From Actinomycetes bacterium (GTDB taxonomy: Bacteria; Actinomycetota; Acidimicrobiia; Acidimicrobiales; RAAP-2): DNA of 64,000 nt. Below, in pieces: positions 33,361 to 42,074 of the stretch. Every line of letters starts with the position of its first letter. The first letter of the stretch is position 1. The notes beneath the pieces are model-generated. The model did no database searches. It saw nothing but the letters and a program-made list of their open reading frames with translations, and was not told the origin of the DNA. The DNA lies in assembly GCA_021828055.1 (NCBI GenBank), contig JAKATH010000002.1, forward strand, positions 1 through 64,000, read 5' to 3'. The translations under genes and the position numbers were made by a program.

Positions 33361-35721
33361 ATGGGAACGCGGCTCCGACCTCTCTCCCAGTTTCTTCGCG
33401 ATGGCACAACCGCGAGGCGCCGCAGCCCACGCCGATCCCCGCGGCGCAGCCCGCGCCGATCCCCCGCGCCGGCGGCGCTGGTCGTCGCCGTCCTCTCGTT
33501 GGCTCTCTTCTCCGGTTTCCCGAGTGCGGGGGCGACGGTGCACCCGATTGCAGGGTCTTCGGTGCTCCAGGTCGCGACCACACCGACGTCGTCCGGCACG
33601 ACACAGGGAGGGACCTCGGGCAGAGCCCCAGGTTGCTCGTCCGGCACGGGGGGCTCGACGGGGACCGGCACGGGGGGCTCGACGGGGACCGGCACATCGA
33701 CGGGGACGGGCACGGGGGGCTCGACGGGGACGGGCACATCGACGGGGACCGGCACATCGACGGGGACCGGCACATCGACGGGGACCGGCACGGGGGGCTC
33801 GACGGGGACGGGCACATCGACGGGGACCGGCACGGGCACATCGACGGGGACCGGCACGGGGGGCTCGACGGGGACCGGCACGGGCACATCGACGGGGACC
33901 GGCACATCGACGGGGACCGGCACATCGACGGGGACCGGCACATCGACGGGGACCGGGACGGGCACATCGACGGGGACCGGCACGGGGGGCTCGACGGGGA
34001 CGGGCACATCGACGGGGACCGGCACGGGCACATCGACGGGGACCGGCACGGGCACATCGACGGGGACCGGCACGGGGGGCTCGACGGGGACGGGCACGGG
34101 GGGCTCGACGGGGACGGGCACGGGCACATCGACGGGGACCGGCACATCGACGGGGACCGGCACATCGACGGGGACGCGACCAGGGTGCGCGCCCGGCGCG
34201 ACACCCTCGCACGCGAAGAAGCCCGGCACGGGCACGAAGCCCGGCGCCACTGTCCCCGTAAGGGACATGGCGTATTGGCTCGAAACCTCGACGGGTGCCG
34301 TGTACGGCTTCGGAGGCGCTCCCAACTACGGCTCCATGGTTGGCCACCACCTGAACAGACCGATCGTCGGCATGGCCGCCGTGCCCACCGGAACCGGCTA
34401 TTGGGAGGTGGCGGCCGACGGCGGGGTGTTCGCGTTCGGCTCGGCCCACTTCTATGGCTCCGAAGGCGGCAAGAAGCTGGCCTCCCCCATCGTTGGGATG
34501 GCTGCAGCGCCCACAGGGGACGGGTACTGGCTGGTCGCAGCCGACGGCGGGGTGTTCGCCTTCGGCTCGGCCCACTTCTACGGCTCCGAAGCCGGCAAGA
34601 AGCTCGTCGCACCCATCGTCGACATGGCACCGACGCTGACAGGCCACGGGTACTGGCTGGCCGCAGCCGACGGCGGGGTGTTCTCCTTCGGGAGCGCGAA
34701 GTTCTACGGCTCGTTGGGCGGCCGCGTCTTGTCGCAGCCGGTGACCGGCATGGCGACGCTGCCGAAGGGGGACGGATACTGGCTCGTCGAGAGTGACGGC
34801 AAGGTGCTCACCTTCGGCGGCGCGAGGCGCCACTACTACGGCTCGCTCGGCGGTCAACGCGTGACTCAATCGATCGTGGGCATCACGGCGCTCTACAACG
34901 GCAAGGGCTACTGGCTGACGGGAAACGCGGGCGAGGTGACCGCCTTCGGCGCCGCCGTTTATTGGGGATCCACCCCCGAGCGCATCCCCGGAAGGATCGT
35001 CGGGATCGCGACGGGTGTCGGCGACGGGGATCCAGGGCCTCCGTCGTTCCAGCCGGGAAGCTACGGCTATGACGTGTCCCAGTACCAGTGCCGCGGCGTC
35101 CTGCCGCTCGACCCGCACCAGATCGGCGTGGTCGAGATCGCCGGGTGGTCGTACGGCTCGGTCAACCCCTGCCTCGCACAGGAGGTCGCGTGGGCGGCTG
35201 GTGGGCTGAACCTCTACACGTTCCTGTCCTACGGCACCTCCCGCACACCCGAGCCGGGTTGCGCCGGCAACGCCACAGCGCCGACAAAGCCCGCCTGCAA
35301 CTACGGGTATGGCGCCGCGATTGCCGCATACCAAGAGGCGAAGGCGGTCATCGGCACACGGGTGGACGTGCCCTGGTGGCTGGACGTCGAGCAGATCGGT
35401 TTCACCTCATCGAGCCCCTCGACCGCAGCCAGTCGATCCGTAGTGGTGGGTGCCTACGACGCTCTCAGGTACACCGAGGGCATCAACACAGTGGGCTTCT
35501 ACTTCTCGCTCGCGCACTGGGAGGACATCGTCGGGCGCTACAACCCCTCGGCGCCGCTCTTCTTTGCATGGTGGACAGGCCCGACACCGGCCTTCAAGTG
35601 CTCGGTTGCGCGCTCGGCAGCACTCAGACTGCACGATACGCTGCCGTCCGGTCCGATCCAGCTCCTGCAGTACACGGACAGGGTGGGCGGCAAGCCGTTC
35701 GACGGAGACTACGCCTGTTAG
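33361..35721 (+). CDS. Secreted six-repeat protein with Thr/Gly linker and GH25-like domain
   Basis: The 786-residue exported protein begins with an Arg-rich N-terminus (tandem S-P-R-R), then a signal helix ending near A-G-A. Residues 94-272 are almost only Thr, Gly and Ser in T-G-T-G-T-S and G-G-S-T-G-T units. Six repeats of about 42 residues follow (roughly 304-565), each with G-Y-W-x-V-A-A-D-G-G-V-F-x-F-G and F-Y-G-S, probably a beta-propeller. The C-terminal 215 residues start Y-G-Y-D-V-S-Q-Y-Q-C and contain W-W-L-D-V-E-Q, resembling a GH25/DUF1906-type TIM barrel. Such repeats are common in Acidimicrobiia surface proteins. Peptidoglycan or glycan binding is an inference; the exact start is uncertain. 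Confidence 0.8.
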   Translation: MGTRLRPLSQFLRDGTTARRRSPRRSPRRSPRRSPAPAALVVAVLSLALFSGFPSAGATVHPIAGSSVLQVATTPTSSGTTQGGTSGRAPGCSSGTGGSTGTGTGGSTGTGTSTGTGTGGSTGTGTSTGTGTSTGTGTSTGTGTGGSTGTGTSTGTGTGTSTGTGTGGSTGTGTGTSTGTGTSTGTGTSTGTGTSTGTGTGTSTGTGTGGSTGTGTSTGTGTGTSTGTGTGTSTGTGTGGSTGTGTGGSTGTGTGTSTGTGTSTGTGTSTGTRPGCAPGATPSHAKKPGTGTKPGATVPVRDMAYWLETSTGAVYGFGGAPNYGSMVGHHLNRPIVGMAAVPTGTGYWEVAADGGVFAFGSAHFYGSEGGKKLASPIVGMAAAPTGDGYWLVAADGGVFAFGSAHFYGSEAGKKLVAPIVDMAPTLTGHGYWLAAADGGVFSFGSAKFYGSLGGRVLSQPVTGMATLPKGDGYWLVESDGKVLTFGGARRHYYGSLGGQRVTQSIVGITALYNGKGYWLTGNAGEVTAFGAAVYWGSTPERIPGRIVGIATGVGDGDPGPPSFQPGSYGYDVSQYQCRGVLPLDPHQIGVVEIAGWSYGSVNPCLAQEVAWAAGGLNLYTFLSYGTSRTPEPGCAGNATAPTKPACNYGYGAAIAAYQEAKAVIGTRVDVPWWLDVEQIGFTSSSPSTAASRSVVVGAYDALRYTEGINTVGFYFSLAHWEDIVGRYNPSAPLFFAWWTGPTPAFKCSVARSAALRLHDTLPSGPIQLLQYTDRVGGKPFDGDYAC
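33645..34173. repeat. 18/24-bp tandem repeats encoding the Thr/Gly/Ser linker
   Basis: Two unit types, an 18-mer ACATCGACGGGGACCGGC and a 24-mer containing CGGGGGGCTCGACGGGG, alternate irregularly with six-base GGCACG inserts for over 500 bases. All lengths are multiples of three, so the frame survives. The composition keeps other frames open on both strands, producing long false ORFs. Confidence 0.92.
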
Positions 35722-35799
35722 CGGGCCTGCCTCGTCTGGTCGGCGACATACGGAAGCGGGCCGCTCGATGGATCTCGACGCCTGCGCGCCGACTGCCTG

Positions 35800-37194
35800 T
35801 TACACGAGGTCGGAGACGAACCGTTCGAGCTGGCGAAGGGTACGGCACTCGACGACACCGTCGCAGTGGACAGCATACTCGTCGACGATCGAGTCGCCTG
35901 ACCCCCAGTACTGGCGCGGCTCGGGGTTCAGCCAGTAGACGTGTCGCGCCTTGCGTCGAAGCTCCTCGAGGACCCGGGCGCCGGACGCGTGGTAGTTGTT
36001 CCTGGCGTCACCGAGCACCAGCACCGTCGCACGCGAGGTGATTTCTTCGCCCCACCTTCGGTCGAACTCCTCGAGCGCGTGCCCGTAGTCGGAATGACCG
36101 TCGAGCCACACAACGTCGGCTTCGGCGGTGATTCGGCGCACAGCGACCGAGGGGTCGTCGGCATCGTCGAAGACGTGCGTCACCTCGTCGATCCCGTCCA
36201 CGAACACAAAGCTGCGGACCTTCGAGAACTGCGTGCTGATCGCGTAGACGAGCTGCAGCGTGAAGCGAGCAAAGGATGCGACCGACCCAGAGACGTCGGC
36301 GATCACGAAGATCTCGGGCTTGGAGGGCGCCGGGTGGCGGAAGCGTGGCTCGACCGGCACGCCCCCCGTCGACAGAGATCGTCGCACCGTCGCGCGAAAG
36401 TCGAGCGGTCCACGGCGCCGGTGGCGCCGCTTCCGCCCGAGCCTGACTGCGAGCTTCCGGGACAGCGGGTGGAGCATGCGCTGAAGGGCCGCGAGCTCCT
36501 CGCGGCTCGCATGCATGACGTCGACGTCTTCGGGAAGCGAGCGCCGAACCGACTTCGCGAGCGCCTGCGCCCCGCGGTCGGCCACGAGTCGGCGCCTGAT
36601 CTCGGCTTCTATCGCCCCGCGGAGCGCTGCGATGCGTGCGCGGTACTCGTCGGCGAGGAGCCGCTCCTCGAACACCGTCAGCTCCTGCTCCCGATGCGCC
36701 TCATCGAGCAGGCGCTCGAGCAGCCCTTCGAGGTCGAGGTTGCGGAGCGTCCGGTAGAGGTAGTAGGTCCCTCCGACCGGTCGACCGGGCTCCATGCCGG
36801 CGTAGCGGTCCACCGCCGCGCGCGCGAGTGCGGCCACGAGCGTGCGATCGCCCTGGCGCATCACCCGGAGCAGCATGGCAGCGAGCTCGGCTGCGCTCAT
36901 GGGCGCTGGTCCGCCACCCGCCGGGGTTGCCGCGACGTGAGAGCTCTTCTCGGTGTCTTCGGTCGCATCGCCCTTTGCGACGTGGGGCGAGAAGTACACC
37001 TCGAACGCCGTCTCGAACGCCGGCCAGTGGGCACCCGACTTCACGAGCGTCGCGCCAAGAGCAGCCTTGAGCGCGTCACGATCTTCCAGCGGCACGTGGT
37101 GGACCGCCTGGGCGGCGTCGAGGTGCTCGGTCAACGACACGGGGAGCCCTGCGCTCCGCAGCTCGCCTATGAACCCCGACAAAAGCTCAAGCAT
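35800..37194 (-). CDS. VWA-domain protein, CoxE-like
   Basis: The 464-residue protein has a C-terminal von Willebrand factor A domain with the metal-site motif D-V-S-G-S-V at residue 300 and a helical N-terminal region, matching the CoxE-like VWA family. Such proteins pair with MoxR-type AAA+ ATPases as chaperone systems for cofactor or metal insertion into partner enzymes. Its ATG overlaps the MoxR stop by eight bases. No CO dehydrogenase or other obvious client lies nearby, so the target is unknown. Confidence 0.9.
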   Translation of the reverse strand: MLELLSGFIGELRSAGLPVSLTEHLDAAQAVHHVPLEDRDALKAALGATLVKSGAHWPAFETAFEVYFSPHVAKGDATEDTEKSSHVAATPAGGGPAPMSAAELAAMLLRVMRQGDRTLVAALARAAVDRYAGMEPGRPVGGTYYLYRTLRNLDLEGLLERLLDEAHREQELTVFEERLLADEYRARIAALRGAIEAEIRRRLVADRGAQALAKSVRRSLPEDVDVMHASREELAALQRMLHPLSRKLAVRLGRKRRHRRRGPLDFRATVRRSLSTGGVPVEPRFRHPAPSKPEIFVIADVSGSVASFARFTLQLVYAISTQFSKVRSFVFVDGIDEVTHVFDDADDPSVAVRRITAEADVVWLDGHSDYGHALEEFDRRWGEEITSRATVLVLGDARNNYHASGARVLEELRRKARHVYWLNPEPRQYWGSGDSIVDEYAVHCDGVVECRTLRQLERFVSDLV

Positions 37195-38077
37195 CGGCGG
37201 CGAGGAGCTCCTTCGCGGCCCGCTCGATGTCCTGGCGGTACTTGAGGAGCACGTGCAGGGTCCCACGGACGCTTGCGGCGTCGATCGAATCGATCTCGAG
37301 CACGACGAGCGTTCGGGCCCAGTCGAGCGTCTCGGCCACCGACGGCGGCTTGCGCAGCTCGATGGAGCGGAGCGAGCGGACGATGCGAGCCACCTGGTCG
37401 GCCAGCTCCTCTTTGATGCCGGGAACGCGCCGCAGCACGATCTCCCGCTCGAGCTCGAGCTCCGGGTAGTCCATGTGGAGGTAGAGACAGCGTCGCTTGA
37501 GCGCTTCCGACAGCTCCCGGGTGTTGTTGGACGTGAGGAACACCATCGGCACCCGCGTCGCGCGGATCGTCCCCAGCTCGGGGATGGACACCTGGTACTC
37601 CGAGAGCACCTCCAAGAGGAGTGCCTCGGTCTCGAGCTCCACGCGGTCGATCTCGTCGACGAGCAAGACGGTGGGCTCGGCGCTCCGGATCGCCTCGAGC
37701 AGCGGGCGCGTGAGGAGGAAGTCCTCCGAGAAGATGTCCGCTTCGAGCTCCTGCCAGGAGGGGGCTGACGGCTCCGCCTGGATGCGGAGCAGCTGCTTGC
37801 GGTAGTTCCACTCGTACAGCGCCTTCGCCTCGTCGAGCCCCTCGTAGCACTGGAGCCTGATCAGACGGCTCCCCGACATCTCCGCCACCGATTTGGCAAG
37901 CTGCGTCTTGCCCGTCCCGGCGGGTCCCTCGACGAGCACCGGCTTGTGCAGTCGGTCCGCGAGATAGACGACGCTGGCGACGCGCTCGTCCGCGACGTAG
38001 CCGACGCGCCCGAGACCTTCACGCACCTCGTGGATCGAGCCGAGCGTGGCGCCTCCGTACGGTGTCCCTCCCGTCAT
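37187..38077 (-). CDS. MoxR-type AAA+ ATPase
   Basis: The 296-residue AAA+ ATPase has Walker A G-P-A-G-T-G-K-T (51-58), Walker B V-L-L-V-D-E-I-D (about 137-144), sensor region L-T-S-N-N-T-R-E-L and the arginine-finger segment A-L-K-R-R-C-L-Y. MoxR proteins partner with VWA proteins, as with the next gene. Its ATG overlaps the proA stop by four bases, placing this pair in the proline-biosynthesis transcription unit. An ORF extending upstream into proA is a shadow. Confidence 0.93.
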   Translation of the reverse strand: MTGGTPYGGATLGSIHEVREGLGRVGYVADERVASVVYLADRLHKPVLVEGPAGTGKTQLAKSVAEMSGSRLIRLQCYEGLDEAKALYEWNYRKQLLRIQAEPSAPSWQELEADIFSEDFLLTRPLLEAIRSAEPTVLLVDEIDRVELETEALLLEVLSEYQVSIPELGTIRATRVPMVFLTSNNTRELSEALKRRCLYLHMDYPELELEREIVLRRVPGIKEELADQVARIVRSLRSIELRKPPSVAETLDWARTLVVLEIDSIDAASVRGTLHVLLKYRQDIERAAKELLAADA

Positions 38078-39321
38078 CGCCGGACGTGCCCATCGCCGCG
38101 CACGACCCACTTCACGCAGGTGAGCTCGCGCGGGCCCATCGGACCCCGTGCGTGCAGCTTCTGGGTAGAGATGCCGACCTCCGCGCCGAGGCCCAGCTCG
38201 CCGCCGTCGACGAAGCGAGTCGACGCGTTCACGAGCACCGCCGCGGCGTCGACCTCGCGGACGAATCGGTCCGCCGAAGCGACGTCCCGGGTGATGATGG
38301 CCTCGGAGTGCCCCGAGCCGTATCGCGTGACATGGGCGATCGCGGCGTCGAGATCGTCCACAATGGCGACCGCGAGCTTGAGCGCGAGGAACTCCGTCGC
38401 GAAGTCCTCCTCGGTCGCCACGCCCGCACCCGGCAGGTAGCCGCGGGCACGATCGTCGGCCACGAGCTCCACCTCCGCGAGCGAGCGGGCAAGGCGCGGG
38501 AGCAGACCGGGGGCCGCGTCTGCGTGTACCAGGAGCGTCTCTGCGGCGTTGCACACCCCGGGGCGCTGGGTCTTCGCGTTCACCACGATCTCCTCAGCCA
38601 TGTCGAGGTCAGCGGAGGCGTCGACGTACACGTGGCAGTTCCCGTCGCCGTCGAGGACGTAGGGAACGGTGGCGTGCTCGACCAACGATGCGATCAACGC
38701 CCTGCCGCCGCGGGGCACGAGGCAGTCGACCAGGCCGCGGAGCCGCATGAAGGCGACTGCCGTCTCGTGACTGGCGTCCTCCACGAGCGCGACTGCGTCC
38801 TCAGGGAGATCCACCTTCGACAACGCCCGGCGGAGCACGGTCACGACGGCACGGTTCGATGTGAGTGCCGACGACGAGCCGCGGAGGAATGCCGCGTTGC
38901 CGGCCTTCACGCACAACCCGGCAGCGTCGCTCGTGACGTTGGGTCTGTTCTCGTAGATGATCCCCACGACGCCGAGAGGCACACGCACCCGTTCGACCCG
39001 CAGCCCGTTCGGGCGGACCCACCCGTCGACCACCTCGCCGACCGGGTCGGGCAGCGCGGCGACCGCTCGGAGGCCTTCCGCCATCTGCCCGAGCCGGCGC
39101 TCTGTGAGCCGGAGCCGGTCGAGCGCAGTCGCGCCCAGGCCCTCTCCCTCCGCGCGCCCGAGGTCGGCACGATTGGCCTCGAGCACGGCCGCCGCGTCGC
39201 CCATCAGCAGATCGGCCGCAGCACGAAGGAACTCGTCTCGCACGCCTGACGGGGCGCGCGCCACCTCCCGCGACGCCGCGCGTGCTCGGCGCGCCAGGGC
39301 TTCGAGATCGGCACTGTCCAC
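38074..39321 (-). CDS. proA: Gamma-glutamyl phosphate reductase
   Basis: ProA reduces gamma-glutamyl phosphate to glutamate semialdehyde in proline synthesis. The 415-residue protein has P-L-G-V-V-G-I-I-Y-E-N-R-P-N-V-T, G-N-A-A-F-L-R-G-S, the catalytic Cys in Q-R-P-G-V-C-N-A-A-E-T and the end motif E-V-G-I-S-T-Q-K-L-H-A-R-G-P-M-G. It lies 49 bases after proB and is followed by moxR with a four-base overlap. Confidence 0.96.
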   Translation of the reverse strand: MDSADLEALARRARAASREVARAPSGVRDEFLRAAADLLMGDAAAVLEANRADLGRAEGEGLGATALDRLRLTERRLGQMAEGLRAVAALPDPVGEVVDGWVRPNGLRVERVRVPLGVVGIIYENRPNVTSDAAGLCVKAGNAAFLRGSSSALTSNRAVVTVLRRALSKVDLPEDAVALVEDASHETAVAFMRLRGLVDCLVPRGGRALIASLVEHATVPYVLDGDGNCHVYVDASADLDMAEEIVVNAKTQRPGVCNAAETLLVHADAAPGLLPRLARSLAEVELVADDRARGYLPGAGVATEEDFATEFLALKLAVAIVDDLDAAIAHVTRYGSGHSEAIITRDVASADRFVREVDAAAVLVNASTRFVDGGELGLGAEVGISTQKLHARGPMGPRELTCVKWVVRGDGHVRR

Positions 39322-39370
39322 CTCGCCAGCCTACCGGCGGCTCGGTGTGGCCCACTGCGTCAGGACCGAG

Positions 39371-40474
39371 TCACAAGAGCACGACGAGGTCGTCGCGGTG
39401 CACGGCGACGGGGGACAGCTCATCGGGGAGCTCCTCACTCCGGCGCCCCACCCACTCATCCGCCCGCTCCGAGGAGTAGCGAACGAGCCCCTTTGCAAAG
39501 ACGTCACCGTCGACGCCCGCGATCTCGACCGCGTCGTCAGGCTCGAACCGCCCGCGGCAGGTCAGGACGCCCGCCGGGAGCAGCGAGCGACCCCTCTCGA
39601 GGAGCGCTCGGCGGGCGCCCTCGTCGACGACGAGCACCCCTGAGGCCCCCAACGCGTACGCGATCCAGAGCTTGCGCGCCGGCATCCGCTCCGGCTTCGG
39701 CCTGAAGACCGTTCCCACGCCGCGCTCGCCCTCGAGCGCGCCCGCGAGCACGCCGGGACGCCGTCCGTCGGCGATCACGGTCATGACCCCCGACCGGCTC
39801 GCCATCCGCGCCGCTGCGAGCTTTGACGCCATCCCGCCGCTCCCGACCGAGCCCGGACCACCTGCGACTTCCATCAGGCGCTGGTCGATCTCCTTCACCT
39901 CTTCGATGAGCGACCCCGTGCCACCGTGCCGCGGGTCGGCGCTCAGAAGACCCGGGGTGTCGGTGAGGAGGACGAGCAGGTCCGCTCCGGCGAGGTTGGC
40001 GACCAGGGCGGCGAGGCGGTCGTTGTCGCCGAAGCGGATCTCCTCGTCGGCGACCGCGTCGTTCTCGTTCACCACCGGCAGCACGCCAAGACCCCAGAGC
40101 TGCTGCAAGGTCGTGCGGGCATGCAGGTACTGGCGGCGGTGCCCGAAGTCGAGAGGGGCGAGGAGCACCTGGCCCGCGAGAAGGCCCTCTGCGCCGAGCC
40201 CGTCCTGCCAAGCGCGCATGAGCCGTTGCTGCCCCACTGCCGAGAGCGCCTGGAGGATTGCGGGATCGGAGGGCCGCGGCCCGGGCCGCTCCAAGGCCGC
40301 CCACCCGCACGCGATGGCGCCCGAGGTGACCACCACGACACGGTGCCCTGCACGCGCGAGCGCCGCGACCTCTCGCGCCAGCTGCCCGACGGTGGCCTCG
40401 TCGACCTCCCCGCTCCGGGTCGTGACCGTCGACGACCCGACCTTCACGACGACAGTCCGCGTGGGTGCGCTCAT
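39371..40474 (-). CDS. proB: Glutamate 5-kinase
   Basis: ProB phosphorylates glutamate, the feedback-controlled first step of proline synthesis. The amino acid kinase domain has V-V-K-V-G-S-S-T-V, V-T-S-G-A-I-A, N-E-N-D-A-V-A and G-S-G-G-M-A-S-K; the C-terminal 100 residues form the PUA domain. I choose the ATG at 40474, giving 367 residues and the canonical start, with a TACCCT box eight bases upstream. A GTG at 40564 overlapping the obgE stop would add 30 atypical residues. Confidence 0.95.
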   Translation of the reverse strand: MSAPTRTVVVKVGSSTVTTRSGEVDEATVGQLAREVAALARAGHRVVVVTSGAIACGWAALERPGPRPSDPAILQALSAVGQQRLMRAWQDGLGAEGLLAGQVLLAPLDFGHRRQYLHARTTLQQLWGLGVLPVVNENDAVADEEIRFGDNDRLAALVANLAGADLLVLLTDTPGLLSADPRHGGTGSLIEEVKEIDQRLMEVAGGPGSVGSGGMASKLAAARMASRSGVMTVIADGRRPGVLAGALEGERGVGTVFRPKPERMPARKLWIAYALGASGVLVVDEGARRALLERGRSLLPAGVLTCRGRFEPDDAVEIAGVDGDVFAKGLVRYSSERADEWVGRRSEELPDELSPVAVHRDDLVVLL

Positions 40475-40482
40475 GCCGGCCG

Positions 40483-40488
40483 AGGGTA
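40483..40488 (-). promoter_or_regulatory. Predicted -10 box of proB (leaderless)
   Basis: TACCCT on the minus strand, eight bases before the proB ATG. It supports an internal promoter driving proB-proA-moxR-VWA. Confidence 0.45.
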
Positions 40489-40560
40489 CAGGAGGGCGGG
40501 ACACCGGTTGCCGGGCTCTCCTTCCCTCCGCGCCGCGTCGCCGGCCAGAGGCGTCGATGG

Positions 40561-41970
40561 TCACCTCCCGGCGCGCCCTCGACGTCGTCTGGCACCTCGC
40601 GCATCGCCGCGCTGCTCGCGGAGCTCGACCGGCTGGTCTTTGAACCAGGTGAAGGACAGCAGACCGACCGTCACTTCGTCGCCGTCGTGCGCGCCGGCCC
40701 GGACGAGCGCCCTGTCGACCCCGAGCCGCCGCAAGCGCCGCACCGCCTCGGCGAGCGCGGCGTCGTCGGTGAGATCGGAGAAGTTCACCGCTCGTCTGGC
40801 GTCGCGTCCCGCGACGTGCCAGGCGTGCTGTTCGGTCCTCTGGACGATCAGTCCCTCCGGAACCGGGCGGTGCACCACCACCGCACCGGTACCCGGCACT
40901 GCTGCGCCGGACACGTGCACGTCGTCCTCCGTGAGCGCCGCTGCGCCCCGCCCGCCCTCGGACCCCGCCTCGTCCGCCTTTGCGGCGCGAGCGCCCGCGA
41001 CGAGTGCTGCCATGCGCCGCATCAGCTCTTGGAGGCCTCGGCCGGTGACAGCAGAGATCTCGAGATCGAGCTCCGCGTCCGAGCCCGCGTACGCGCCGGC
41101 GACGTCGACCTTCGACCCCACCACGAGGCGCGGCCGCTCGAGGAGCCTCGGCTCGTAACGGCCCAGCTCGCCGAGGACGATTTCGAGCTGCGCGGCGGCG
41201 GAGGTCCCCGTCGCGGGGGCCAGATCCACGAGCACCACGAGCGCGCGAGCGCGCTCGGTGTGACGGAGGAAGAGGTGGCCGAGCCCCCGACCCTCCGCCG
41301 CGCCCTCCACGAGCCCGGGCACGTCCGCCACGACGAGCTCCGTCTCCTCACCCGGTCTTCCGACACGCACGACCCCGAGGTGCGGCTCCAGGGTCGTGAA
41401 CGGGTAGTCGGCGATCTTCGGACGCGCAGAGGAGATCGCGGAGATGAGCGTCGACTTGCCGGCGTTCGGGAAGCCGACCAGCGCGACATCTGCGACGAGC
41501 TTCAGCTCCAGTCTGAGCCAGCGCTCCTCTCCGTGCTCCCCCTGCTCGGCGAAGGCGGGCGCCCGGCGGGTGTTCGACAAGAACCGTGCGTTCCCGCGCC
41601 CCCCCTGTCCACCCTCGGCCGCGAGCCAACGGTCTCCCGGCGCGGACAGATCACGCAGGACGGTTCCGTCCGGATCTCGCACGACGGTGCCCACCGGGAC
41701 AGGGACGGCCAGATCGCCGCCGCGACGACCGTGACGGCGCTTGCCCGAGCCGTGGGCGCCATCGGTCGCCCGACGGAACGGGTGGTCCTTGAAGCCGAGC
41801 AACGATGCCTGGTTCGCGTCCGCCACGAGCCAGACGTCGCCGCCGTGACCTCCGTCGCCGCCGTCGGGACCGCCACGAGACACGTGAGCTTCTCGGCGGA
41901 ACGAGACCGCGCCGGCGCCGCCGTCGCCCGCTCTCGCGTGCAGCTGCGCCTCGTCGACGAACCCGGACAT
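40561..41970 (-). CDS. obgE: GTPase ObgE/CgtA
   Basis: Obg is an essential GTPase in 50S assembly and stress control. The 469-residue protein has the Gly-rich Obg fold at the N-terminus (G-D-G-G-A-G-A-V-S-F-R-R-E), the G domain with G-F-P-N-A-G-K-S-T, D-V-P-G-L-V-E-G-A and the S-A-V-T-G-R-G region, and a C-terminal OCT domain of about 90 residues. The ATG at 41970 gives the usual M-S-x-F-V-D-E start and sits eight bases after a TAGGAT box. It lies apart from rplU-rpmA, separated by the regulator and phosphorylase genes. Confidence 0.95.
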   Translation of the reverse strand: MSGFVDEAQLHARAGDGGAGAVSFRREAHVSRGGPDGGDGGHGGDVWLVADANQASLLGFKDHPFRRATDGAHGSGKRRHGRRGGDLAVPVPVGTVVRDPDGTVLRDLSAPGDRWLAAEGGQGGRGNARFLSNTRRAPAFAEQGEHGEERWLRLELKLVADVALVGFPNAGKSTLISAISSARPKIADYPFTTLEPHLGVVRVGRPGEETELVVADVPGLVEGAAEGRGLGHLFLRHTERARALVVLVDLAPATGTSAAAQLEIVLGELGRYEPRLLERPRLVVGSKVDVAGAYAGSDAELDLEISAVTGRGLQELMRRMAALVAGARAAKADEAGSEGGRGAAALTEDDVHVSGAAVPGTGAVVVHRPVPEGLIVQRTEQHAWHVAGRDARRAVNFSDLTDDAALAEAVRRLRRLGVDRALVRAGAHDGDEVTVGLLSFTWFKDQPVELREQRGDARGARRRRGRAGR

Positions 41971-41978
41971 GCCCGTGG

Positions 41979-41984
41979 ATCCTA
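41979..41984 (-). promoter_or_regulatory. Predicted -10 box of obgE (leaderless)
   Basis: TAGGAT on the minus strand, eight bases before the obgE ATG and overlapping the palindrome CCTAGG. Confidence 0.5.
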
Positions 41985-42074
41985 GGAGATGCACGCCGAC
42001 TGGCTGCCGAGGCGGTGGGCCACCGTTGCAGCGGCTCGGCTCAGGCCTCAGCGAGCCGCCGTGCGCGAGCGGTG

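Noticed and set aside
33179-34630. Long ORFs in other frames and on the minus strand across the Thr/Gly repeats (33179-34261, 33345-34325, 33320-34630, 33232-35334)
   Set aside because: They exist only because the repeat lacks stop codons in several frames; composition is extreme and no domain is seen.
40475-40564. Upstream GTG start for proB overlapping obgE
   Set aside because: Adds 30 atypical residues, has no spaced ribosome-binding site, and a -10 box points to the ATG at 40474.
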